From NCBI GenBank assembly GCA_025765595.1, contig JAIVFH010000035.1, forward strand, positions 1 through 64,000: 64,000 bases of DNA. The letters are read 5' to 3'. The notes under the pieces were generated by a model. It was not told the DNA's origin. It saw nothing but the letters and a program-made list of their open reading frames with translations, and searched no databases. Both the position numbers and the translations under genes were made by a program. The first letter of the stretch is position 1, and every line of letters starts with the position of its first letter. Source of the stretch: Obelidium mucronatum. Its lineage: Eukaryota > Chytridiomycota > Chytridiomycetes > Chytridiales > Chytriomycetaceae. This document shows, in pieces, positions 36,936 through 47,100 of this stretch.

Positions 36936-37884
36936 ATGGACAACAACAAGACATTCACCTATGGCACCAAGCAGCGCATTGAGATTGCCGTCGCCAACAT
37001 CATCCAGGATCAGAGACCGAAAGGGGTCAAATCCAAAGACTGGCCACGCATCAAGGCGGCATGGGCAAAGAAGACTGGAGCCAAGAAGCCAAAAAAACAA
37101 CCAGTCCCTAAACCAATCACCTACTGCACCACCGCTACTCCAACTCCATTGTGGAAAAGTTGCTTACATGTCAGGAAGATGCCGAGAGTGCTACAATCGC
37201 CACTACTACATGGAGCAGTCGGTGAAAGTCATTGCTGCCTTCACTGGCGAGACCAACGTCTCAAAGTTGCTGCGTGCCGAATCATGGATCCATTCTGGGA
37301 ACCCGTTAATGTATAGTTTCCGTGGAAAGTGCTCAACAGATGGATGCAGGGATATGTGCGTGTTGACTCACCCATTGTGCTCAAGTTGCTCATCGGATCA
37401 ACTGGGTTTGGGAGTGGTTGGATCGCTGATCCCTGGCGGTGGTTTTGGGTTGGTTGCCACCAAGGACTTTGAGGCAAAACAACGTCTTGGTGTGACTTAT
37501 GGAAGGCGCCTCCTTTCTAGAAAGGAGAAGGATGACATTGAGGCTTCAGAGGACCCCCTGCAGCAAGCACGCGTCGCCTATTTGATGGAGCTGTCAAAGG
37601 ACACATTTATTGATGGATTTGGGGAAGACTCTGGGGTACTGCGATTCATCAACAATGCTCCCAATGCAAGCCTGGTGAATTGCCGTTTTGTCGTGGACAG
37701 AGTTAAAAAAACAGTGTCAGTGGAAACCATCCGAAAAGTTGCTGCTGGCTGTGAGTTCTTTTTGGTGTACAGGTTTAATTCAAACGGAAATGGAGTGTAC
37801 TGGAATCAAATCCACTCCGACTCTGCAGAAAGACTTGCTCAACGCAAGCAGATTATTGCAGCAATGAAGCATGTTGATTTGTGA
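36936..37884 (+). pseudogene. SET-domain methyltransferase-like gene, frame break
   Basis: The ATG frame encodes a basic N-terminus (KGVKSKDWPRIKAAWAKKTG, KKPKKQPVPKP). About 30 bases after a run of seven As near 37090 the sense sequence passes into the +1 frame, which continues to the stop at 37884. That part has a Cys cluster (HCGKVAYMSGRCRECYN, CSTDGCRDMC, PLCSSCSS) and then SET features: GGGFGLVATKDFEAKQRLGV, FIDGFGEDSGVLRFINNAPN and VAAGCEFFLVYRF, which parallel the G-x-G, RFINH-x-PN and GEEL-Y motifs of lysine methyltransferases. RFINNAPN lacks the usual H. One A fewer in the run would join both frames. Known viral SET proteins methylate H3; a histone target is inference. Confidence 0.6.
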
Positions 37885-38218
37885 TTTATTTGTTTGTTGG
37901 TTTTTTGTGGAATAAAAGATCTTAGTTTGTTGCACCACATTGCCTAGCGCAAAGTTTAGAAGCCACTTTTTAAATGGTGCCAGACAACAATATTCTATCC
38001 CAATGTTTTGACGGAGTGAGTGGACGCGATTCTAAAAGCGTTTGGGTCCCTGGACCTTCACAACTACAAATGATATAAATACTGAAGAGAGAGCCCTGGA
38101 ACTTTGCTAATAGCTCCAAAGAATGTAATAAACAGCATTGGTGGAGGTTTCGTGAATTTTTGTGCTTACCGTTGTTGGGTTGTTGTGTTGAGACTTTGGG
38201 CCAAACTAAACTCACCAT

Positions 38219-38510
38219 CACCGCGGTGGTACAATCACAAATTCCTGAGTGGAAAACACTTCTATAAGCGTTTTAAAGTGTTTCTAAAAGGTGGGCATGG
38301 GTTTCCCTTTGTTGGAATCTGTTTTGGTGAAATCTTGCACCTCTCCGCTACAACGCACAAACACACTGCCACCATGGGCCCAACTCGCAAAACCATGCAA
38401 ACCAATAGAAAGCAACCATGAAAATTCATTGGTAAGCGCTACAAAGATTTTTGTGCTTGCCTGAAATCTTTGGGTGAGTTTTACTCTCAACAGTCTTACC
38501 GCCACCGCGG
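38219..38510. repeat. Recurrent CACCGCGG motif, degenerate copies
   Basis: CACCGCGG occurs at 38219-38226 and 38503-38510 as well as at the two 106-base repeats at 34206 and 34345. In three of four cases it is followed by CC-x(1-3)-TAA-AATCA. About 60-90 bases before each 38-kb copy lies an ATTTTTGTGCTT segment, so a longer diverged repeat is likely. It sits in the gene-free stretch 37885-38660, where I see no other feature. Confidence 0.65.
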
Positions 38511-38660
38511 CCCTAAAATCACAGAAAGACACTTGATCTAGCATTAATAGATACGTAATAACAAAATTATGGTCTCAGATTCCTTAGTCCCTGTGCCACA
38601 AGGCTGGCAATAATCATAAAACAAGTCAAACCCTCTCCAACAACCAATGACTCAACCGAA

Positions 38661-39060
38661 AAATCCCATAATAAATGTCAAAACTATATTAAAAACCAAG
38701 TTAAATATTCCTGAAAGTCTCAGGCTTCCTGGAGTGGCCGTTGGTTTTGTTTTAATTGATTCCTGCACAGTGTACACAAGCCCCTGTCGGCCTGCACGAA
38801 AAATCCCATAATAAATGTCAAAACTATATTAAAAACCAAGTTAAATATTCCTGAAAGTCTCAGGCTTCCTGGAGTGGCCGTTGGTTTTGTTTTAATTGAT
38901 TCCTGCACAGTGTACACAAGCCCCTGTCGGCCTGCACGAAAAATCCCATAATAAATGTCAAAACTATATTAAAAACCAAGTTAAATATTCCTGAAAGTCT
39001 CAGGCTTCCTGGAGTGGCCGTTGGTTTTGTTTTAATTGATTCCTGCACAGTGAAAACAAG
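38661..39060. repeat. 140-bp tandem repeat, 2.8 copies
   Basis: A 140-base unit starts AAATCCCATAATAAATGTCA at 38661, 38801 and 38941. The third copy departs from the consensus after about 110 bases. The array lies downstream of protease B. It does not encode a long ORF. Confidence 0.95.
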
Positions 39061-39277
39061 GGATTGCCCAACAACCCCCCACCTTCGACACCCTTTATTA
39101 AAAAATACGTTAACATTCAGTAAATCTCTTTTTTCATTACTTCTTTTTATTGTTTGAATCTCATTCATCCAACAAGTTATTCTTAGGTACAACGGTAAAC
39201 AATGCCAAAATCACTGAAATGCGGAAGGATTTTATATCCTTTAAGACATCCATTGCTGCCACTTAATTGAAGACCAC

Positions 39278-40488
39278 TCACTCTTCAACTGGCTCTTCGT
39301 CAGATGTGTAATTCAACGACGTATCACTTTCGTAGCTGAGATCATCTGGATCCTCAAGACTAGCATACTTTTCTAACACCATTGGTTGGATAGCGTTGTC
39401 AAATGCTTCCCACACAATTTTATATCCAGCAGCGTCTTGAAATTTGGCAAATTTCTGTCTTGCCTTCGTTGGGTATTCCCCGTTTATGAAGGCCCGGTCA
39501 AATTTCCTCGCTTGGCACCTGGGGAATCCAGCATTGGAGGGTAGCAATGTGTAGGAACGAATGAAGTCCAAGCAGTGATATGAGCAGTCATGAGTGGTAG
39601 TTTGTCTTCCGTTTGCTACAAACAAGTTGCGAGTAAACTTGTCATTCAGTCCAGCAAGAAGAGGGACGGCGGGCCTAGGCCAGTGAAATCCCGAGAAATG
39701 TGGCTGAAAGAAGAGAACAGATTGTTCCTCAACTACAACCACAACGGAATGGCTTGGGGAAATCTTCTTACCGCTATAATACAAAATGAATTACGCCTTT
39801 ATAACCAATTACCAATAACCAAATTCACTTACTTTTTCTTGGTTTGAGATACCAAATGGACAATGGCCATACCCAACTCTTCCACTTTTTCCATGACTTG
39901 TTTGCAGTATTCGGAAGTTGCATAACAGCAGCCAGCCCATTCCCTTTTGGATTCCTCGTTCATGCGTAAGAATTCTCGCTTAGCTTGATCTGCTTTTCCA
40001 TACCCAAGAGCCTTCCCCATAACGTATTTGGAGGCATGTGGTGCAAGTCGTGTCTCAAACCCATTCACAGGCAGCCCTCCCTTGTAAGGCCGGGATTCCG
40101 GAATATTACATGCTTCTTTAAGGTCAAGGAATCTATACACGGGTATGCGTGGCATTGCTGAGGTTGGGTTGATGGGGTTATTGGCTCCAAGCGAGCAGCC
40201 ATGATCAATGAGCAATTTCATGGCATCAATGGCATGCATGACGGTTTCAACGTTATAGGGCCCTCCAGCAAAGTCATTGGATGCTATTGACGTCCTTTAG
40301 ATGTGAATGGTTTGACCCCTTAAATGTGTACCTGCAAGAGCTACCAAATCCGAGATTGCAGCACCATCGGGTCCTGATACAACAGAATCGGCAGGAGGCT
40401 TTCTTCTTCTCCTTTTCCTTGCTACAAGTTGTTTCTTAGGCGCTTTGCCTCCTGTGCTTTTTCCTGCTGTTTGCCTGGTGCGTGCCAT
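39278..40488 (-). CDS. Cysteine protease-like protein B with H3-tail mimic
   Basis: Three in-phase exons (40488-40332, 40283-39833, 39773-39278) give 367 residues. Counting from Ala1, the first 20 residues after Met match the histone H3 tail at 17 positions: ARTRQTAGKS then TGGKAPKKQL; only Lys4, Arg8 and Arg17 are changed and Lys9, Ser10, Lys14 and Lys18 are kept. A basic ARKRRRRK follows. The shared region (DSVVSG-DG, SAMPRIPVYRF, PYKGGLPVNGFE) leads to PSHSVVVVVEE with H211 and NGRQTTTHDC with Q260 and C266, giving the same spacings as protein A. The usual acidic catalytic position is again Gln (FFQPHF). The C-terminus is acidic (SDEEPVEE). Family: CE-clan (Ulp/adenain-like) by motif spacing only. 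Target is unknown. Confidence 0.7.
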
Positions 40489-40659
40489 TTTAACAAATTT
40501 AAATCTATTTTTTTAAAATCCCCATTCACTATAAAAATGGGTTTGCATCGTGTGAACATAATTGTGCACTAGTTGTAGTAATACACTCACCGAAAACACG
40601 TGAGGATGGTATTGCGGCCTTTCGCGATACACCTTGCCTTCTTTTTTTTTTGAAGAATT

Positions 40660-42156
40660 TTATTTGAAAAGCGCCATTTGAGCAATACCAAACTCAAACA
40701 AGTGATCTTCGCTATGTCTAATCATTAAATTCTGCAACACTCCAAAAAAATTTGAAACTACAGAGCCCTTGTCTTGTTCATTCAAAGCGTCCCAGCACAT
40801 TAGGTACCCACCAAACGATCCAACCTCTAGCGCCCTGAAAGATTTGCTTCGGTGATCCCAAACAATGTCCAATCGGCAAAAATCCAGATGGGTCAGAGTA
40901 TAGGCGGAATACTTCTTGAGTTTGTGAATAACTTTTGAACAGAAATCAAGAACATCCTGCATGCGATCAAGATCCTGGTCCTTTGTTGGCTCAGAGTGCA
41001 TGCATCCAGTGAGTGCATCAATATAGAGTTTTGCCAAGTGGGTCGCGTGGTGGGATTCCCCTTTTGCTTTGGTTGCCGCTACTAGCGCCATGTATTGGAA
41101 CTCTTCTTGAATGAAATAGACCTTGAGCTCAGACAACGCCACGGATTCAACGTAATCCTGACATATCCAAACATTAGCCAGCGGATTTTGGAGTGAATTT
41201 GCCTTGATGTATTCCTTCAATTTGGGATTGGATTTAGGTTTGACTAACTGATTCTTGGCTTCGCTGGACCAATTGCGCTTGATGATTTTGCCCTTAAAGT
41301 GGCCAAATCCTTTAGCCAAGACTGCGCTTGTGTTCAGCAGCTCCGTTTCCAGGATCAGACCTTTGAGTATTGAATGGAGAACAACCTTGTCACAGTCTGC
41401 GCGAATGCTGTCTGGTTCGGGAAACAGGATCACGTTGTTTTCTAATCCAAAGAGCTTCAAATGGCGGAGAAATTCGTCCATTTCTTCGGCCCTTGTGATG
41501 TCCTGCACCATTTGCGCCGAGATGTTGGGAACCAGGAAAATATCCAAGGTAAGCGGTATCCTTTCAAGAAGCGACTTGAATGACCAAGTTGGTCCACTCG
41601 TTGTTCGAAGTTCCTTCAATTCTTCCCAGGACACAAAATACAGGTCCACAAGTGCAGGTCTTTGGTTCCTGAGGCGCGCAAGCATATCAAGCTCCTCACG
41701 GATGCACTGCTCCGCATCCACAAAGTCGGGGTTGTTGGCAATCGGTTTGTTGAAGATGGTGGTCGGATTAGATGACAGAAACTTTGCAGACTCTGCAGTT
41801 GGGTGTTTAGTGAAGTAGATGTTGGCATCATCTCCAGCTCCAAATAAGGGATGAGGCAGAAACAGGATCACCAATCGTTTGGGGGTGTATTGCTTGGCCA
41901 GCCAAGCAGGGGCATTTGTAAAGTTGTGGCAGTGGTTTTTAATACGAAGAACGTCAGACGTTTTCCTCCCAGGTACTTCAAGGGCCGAACAGCACTGCCA
42001 CTCAAGCCGGGCTGACTTTCGGCACGAATTACAGCGGCGAGTTTTTAGACTGATGTCACCGTCTTGGCAAGCCGGATTGGAGCAGATCCACTCAAAGTTG
42101 GAGGCAGGTACAGGTGCTAGCGGCTTGTGGTTCATTTCAAAAGAGCGAATGCACAA
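40660..42156 (-). CDS. Zinc-ribbon plus ATP-grasp-like protein
   Basis: A single uninterrupted 498-residue ORF. Near the start a Cys-rich part (ICSNPACQD, RRCNSCRK, WQCC) suggests a zinc ribbon. From about residue 290 there is GHFKGKIIKRNWSSEAK, then VWICQDYVES, SELKVYFIQEEF and, near the end, FCRLDIVWDH with LEVGSFGG. The order resembles ATP-grasp enzymes (lysine-rich nucleotide strand, Q-x-Y-V, R-x-D and E-x-G metal motifs), but the match is loose. It is intronless, unlike its neighbours. It could be an unrecognised family instead. Confidence 0.4.
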   Translation of the reverse strand: MCIRSFEMNHKPLAPVPASNFEWICSNPACQDGDISLKTRRCNSCRKSARLEWQCCSALEVPGRKTSDVLRIKNHCHNFTNAPAWLAKQYTPKRLVILFLPHPLFGAGDDANIYFTKHPTAESAKFLSSNPTTIFNKPIANNPDFVDAEQCIREELDMLARLRNQRPALVDLYFVSWEELKELRTTSGPTWSFKSLLERIPLTLDIFLVPNISAQMVQDITRAEEMDEFLRHLKLFGLENNVILFPEPDSIRADCDKVVLHSILKGLILETELLNTSAVLAKGFGHFKGKIIKRNWSSEAKNQLVKPKSNPKLKEYIKANSLQNPLANVWICQDYVESVALSELKVYFIQEEFQYMALVAATKAKGESHHATHLAKLYIDALTGCMHSEPTKDQDLDRMQDVLDFCSKVIHKLKKYSAYTLTHLDFCRLDIVWDHRSKSFRALEVGSFGGYLMCWDALNEQDKGSVVSNFFGVLQNLMIRHSEDHLFEFGIAQMALFK

Positions 42157-42248
42157 ATGCTGGAGATTTTTATAGTCTCAACATTGAACAATACAAATCA
42201 GTCAGTCAGTCAGTCAGTCGGTATAGTAGTTTTTTGATTGTTGTTGTT

Positions 42249-42275
42249 GGGGGGGGGGGGGGGGGGGGGGGGGGG
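42249..42275. repeat. Poly-G run of about 27 bases
   Basis: A perfect G homopolymer lies 90 bases upstream of the ATP-grasp-like gene start, after CAGT repeats at 42201-42217. It could form a G-quadruplex or be a sequencing-prone slippage site. Confidence 0.9.
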
Positions 42276-42439
42276 TTATCTTGTAACGCGCTTAACTCTG
42301 CCCCTTGGCGCCTTGTGACGCCCTTGGTTATGAGATAGTTTCAATACGTTTCTATTGATGCGTGAAGAGAAGCTGCGTGGGATCTGAGCGGAATGTGGCC
42401 TGTTGGTGCGTGCATACATATTGTTCCACTTTAGCATGA

Positions 42440-42545
42440 TATAACTTTGGCGCCCCTTGGCGCCCCGCCTTGTCCTTTTGACACAGTGCTCTTTAGATGG
42501 TTATACACGTAATGTCTGAAAGGCGCCACGGGGCGCCTTATTTTA
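42440..42545. repeat. GGCGCC palindromes
   Basis: The 20-base palindrome AAGGCGCCACGGGGCGCCTT at 42520-42539 has 8-base arms, and TTGGCGCCCCTTGGCGCC repeats occur at about 42448-42465. A third copy of the theme is near 42303. The region 42157-44147 has no supported gene; otherwise I see nothing in it except a CT microsatellite at about 43819-43856. Confidence 0.6.
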
Positions 42546-43816
42546 CTAAAGATATACACCTAAATGGTCTGTGAGTGCAGACAAAAACAACCCTTGCCTG
42601 GAGCCAAAACTGTCAGCAGCAAAATTGCCATAAATTATTATTAATTTAAAGAGCCTACAACAACATATTGTAGGCTTTAAGCTGGTTAGCCCCTTTGACT
42701 TGAATAATCTCATACTGCAGCAGTATGAGATTTAATACTTCCAAAAAATAATTTTTAACTCGCTGGCCACCACCACCCCACCACCAACACAAGCTATACA
42801 ACCAAGGACACTTGAGCAGTATCAAACGACTCTGTGGCATGTGTGTTCAATCAACAGAATGCCTGGAACCAGTCAAGGCCTGGAGATTGCTGGGGTTGAC
42901 AATCCTGACTTGACAGGAAGGCATGCATTACTGGACTGGCCTGAGCAAGCAAGCCACCATCTGATGTAAGTCCTTATTTTCAAAACATCCTGACCTGCTG
43001 CAGCGCTCCTGTATTAACAAGTGATTGTATTCAATAGCCGCTGATTGGGTCACTCATGTTAAAACCAGCCACCCATCCAGCACCAAAACACGCTATTTTC
43101 TGGCTCAGATGGACCTATTTAAATGTAAGAAATATCATCATTTAATGTGTTTGATGGGGATATGTGTTGGAGTGCTAATTATTCATGATTGTTAAGTCTC
43201 CAACACCTGCTTCGAAAACACGAAAAATACAACAAAGGGAAGCAAAATACCAACCAGGTACTTGAATACTGTGCTGAATTTTGGAGCAGGAGACTAATGT
43301 CCAGTTTGATTTTATCAGGAATCCCTGTGGTGACTCTGAAAGTATAATCTGGCAGGCCTGCAAGCACCCTAACTGCCGCCAACACATCCATTGAGGCTTT
43401 GTATTATTCAAGGTAATATGGGCTAGTTTTACTTTTATTTTCGACAGTGGATCACTGAAAGTTTCTCAATTAGGCTGTTTTACTGTGTTTACCAAAACTG
43501 TTGCTCTGCTATTTATTGTTGGTCCATCCTTGTGGGTATGAGGCAGACAGGATAGCAGAGTTGTGTTGGTCTGTCTGGGGGAGGAGGGGGCTGTAATATT
43601 TGAGCCCACCTGTGCCTTTGTCAAGCCAGGTTCTGAAGCCTTGGCCTCCATGCAATGCAGATGTCCTCACACGCGCTGCATTGACAACCAGTATGTTGAG
43701 AATTCTCACGGCTGGTGGTGGCTTTTGGTATCTGTTTGGTTTGGTGTGAATCCCTGGATTGGCTTCACGTTTGAAACTTTTATGTTTCTGTGATTTGTTC
43801 TCTTGAATGAATCTCT

Positions 43817-43818
<2 letters not shown>

Positions 43819-43859
<41 letters not shown>

Positions 43860-43900
43860 TCTCTCTCTCACTTCTCACTCTCACTCTCTCTCTCTCGCTT
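43819..43900. repeat. (CT)n microsatellite, interrupted
   Basis: A CT/TC-rich run with ACTT interruptions lies in the gene-free stretch upstream of the ubiquitin-fused gene. Confidence 0.9.
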
Positions 43901-44147
43901 GATTGGCTTTTGATTTGGTTCCCACCTCATGTTACCAAGTGTCCCCAAACGGGGGCATGTAGGTTTAACTACCGCCATGTCTCTAATCAGAGTCATAGCG
44001 GGAGCAATGGGCTTTGTGGAGAACAATAAGGAGAAAATTTTCTCCTTCATCAAAAATCCATTGTCTTGAAAATGTGCCAAAAAAGTAGCTAAAAACTGTG
44101 ACGCAAGACTATCACCCACCCCTGAAATTGGAACACTTTCAACAAGC

Positions 44148-47100
44148 ATGCAGCGCCTCCATAGCAAGCCCAAGGCCAACCAAGTGAGTACTGGATCCTT
44201 GATTTTCTCTGTTATAGGCCTTGTGCACTCACTAACATTTGATGCGCACCAACAGATGCCAGCCCCTTTGATGACAACCGCCATCACTCCTTGCTTGCAA
44301 GATGATCAAGGATTGCAAACCATGGCACTTCTTGACTGTCTGTGGCCATTCAAGTGGGGTTGTTGCCAGACACCCTGCCCCTTGTCTCCAAAAACAAAGC
44401 TTACAACAACACATGAACAGTCGATGCCAGCAATGCAACCATTGCTTCAAGAACATGGCACAGTCATGTCTTTTCCCGTGGTATGTGACTTGAAGGTTTT
44501 GGTTTTGATTGGGTGTGTTTGTTAATTTGTTTACACACACTCACACATACTTCAACATTTTCCAAAGTCCTCCTCCACCTCCAAACAGGAGAAGGTCTTG
44601 AGACACGCTGCTTGCATCAAGTCTAAAGTCCATGTCCGGCTTTTCAACGGGACAACTCTGGCCCTGCAGGTGGGCCCTGGTACTACTGTTGGTGATGCAA
44701 GACGGATGATTTATTGCAAGACTGGGGTGCCCACAAAACAAACATATTTATTATATCAATCCAAAGTACTAAGAGACTGTTTGGTGCTGTCAGGTACCTT
44801 TTTTATTTTTTTGTTATCTTTTACATTTTCCACACAAGTGACCCTAACCCATACTACCATTTTACAGATTGTGGAGTCGATTTTCTCTCACAACTCACCT
44901 TATCGTCGCATTTGCCTGGAGGCAGCACCAGGAGGAAAGCTCAAAGACCAGTTGATGGTGGAGGTCCTTCTAATCCACCTCCAGTTGTTCCGCAACCGGT
45001 TGTTGATGCCCCCATTCCTCCACCCTCCTCCTCGTCTACAACCAAGCAACCAATGTCGCGCAAAGGAAAAGAAAGAGCCATTGACATTGTACAGGAGGCC
45101 ACCACCCAACCACCACCACCACTGCCAAAACGCGCGAGGGCTCAACAGAAGGAGGACTCAAACAAAAAATCAAAGGTAAAAAATTGTTCACTTTTTTACC
45201 ATCAATCACATCACGTGCTTATTTTTTTTCTTATCTCTAGGCCAATTCTGACATACCTGCCCTTCCTGCTGGCTCCTTGATTGTAAATGCCAATGGAACT
45301 GTAGCCCCTGCTCCCCCCCATCTTGTCCAACGCTATGCTAGGAAATACGACACCTTTGTTCGATCGGGGGGGTCGCAGCAGAAATGTCAAGACTTTTTAG
45401 CCCATCTTGACACCAGTCCTGAAGTATTCAACAACTTGGAAACTTGCCTTGCAGAGTTTCTCCAAGTTTTCCAGTTTGAACACCCTGCCAAGAACGCGCT
45501 GATTCAAATCAAGGAGGTGATTCACCATCAGCAGCAAGTCAACATCAACACCAACTCTCTGGACATTGATGGTGGTGTGATGGTGCCAACCACCAAGTTT
45601 GAAGTGGTGCCCTGTCTGTACAAGTGCCCCCAAGGCTTTCATGATGGAATTGACCAGTGTTCCTGTTTTACTGGAGATTGGAGCTGGGCAATCAACAACG
45701 CATGTCTTGACATGCTACAAGCCAACAGGGACATCAGCCACTGCACTCTTCAACAGGCTATTGGACACCCACAAGCCAATTACCCAAGAATTGTGTTCAT
45801 GCTCTCGCTCAACCGCTACCTTTATTGTCCAAAGTTACTGGTGGACTATGGTGTTTGTGCACAACCACTCTTGGGGTCTTCTTCCAAAGCTTGTATGGAA
45901 GCCACTCATCAAGCCATGTATGCCATCACGCTCAGATTAATTTCGAAAGCTGGAAACTACCCCAATCAACAGGAACCTGGGTCCAATACTCCTGAAATTT
46001 CGAAACAACTGGTTGCTGGATCGGATGCTAGCCAGTGTGTCACCAACAAGGGAATCATGAAGATTCTTGGGAATATTGTCAAAGTGGGGGAGCACTCCAT
46101 CTTTTCAATCAACCACCCTGCTACAGCTCCCCACAACTTTGAGTCAGGGACATTCCCAACTTGGAATAAACGCGGTGGTGGCGGCACAGCAAACTGGATT
46201 CTGGATCCACCAAAGGCTCCTATGCGGGACAGAGACTTGAAGTTGCTGGACTTTCTGGTCTTGACCCAAATCAAGGCTACTGTTGGTTGTCTGACTGGAG
46301 TGGACCTATCTGATGAAGAATGGTCCACAGCCTATGAGTACCTCAAGAATCAAGATGCCGCTCGTGCTTTTGGACCCTGGTTGGCCAGACGAAACAACTA
46401 CCAGACAGCAAAGTTGCATCAACTGTCTCTGGCTGATGCGGTGGTTCGACTTGGGGCTAAACAGCAATATAATCCAAAGGGGAGCATCAAGTTTACAACA
46501 GCCAAGATTGTGGCTTCTTCTGAGTGGGTGGATGCTGCAAGACTCTTGAATACTCCCATTCACCACTTCAGGACCCAAATAGCCAACAACAATCAGCACA
46601 ACTTGGCCACTGAGACTGATGCTTTGGGTAATGTGGCTCTTGTTGATGCTGAAGAAGATGTGGAGATGGTGGAGGCAATTCTGGAGACTTTGCCTGCGGA
46701 CCCTGTGGCCATGGAAGTGGATCCTCCAGTTGTTGAGGATGATCCTAATGGAAATCCCTGTCAGCTTGTGGTTGATAACCAACCAGTCTCAGCAGCTTCC
46801 TTCAGTCAAGCCTGCTCTTTGTTCAGTGAGCTCTCTCTACTGGCCAAACTCTTTGGGATTGGCTTGTCACTGGTCAACAAGAAGTTAATCAGCCGGTCCT
46901 ACAAGATCCAGCGTGAGGGAATTCATGTTGTGTACCTGCGAGCTATGGATAAACTGACTGAGTTGGACAAGTCTCCAGGAACGTGGCACCCAGGAACAGT
47001 CATGTACAGAATCTATACCAAAGATCCTGACTTGGCCAATCCAACAAAGTCAATCAGTGTTTCAGAGGTTGCTGTTGTTTTCAAGAGAAGAGCTGACAAA

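Noticed and set aside
36936..37316. Intron in the SET gene to restore the frame
   Set aside because: Possible GT-AG pairs near the frame change are too short or leave the wrong phase; a one-base change in the A run is simpler.
38373..38421. Short peptide MGPTRKTMQTNRKQP as another H3-tail copy
   Set aside because: Only 15 codons, little real match to H3 beyond basic residues, and no following domain.
43868..44287. 139-residue minus-strand ORF upstream of the ubiquitin-fused gene
   Set aside because: It runs into a CT microsatellite, has no recognisable motif and overlaps the likely first exon on the other strand.
44302..44493. Cys-rich ORF as first exon of the ubiquitin-fused gene
   Set aside because: Its frame meets the GTATGT donor in phase 2 while every usable acceptor before the ubiquitin-like part is phase 0; the overlapping frame from 44148 fits instead.
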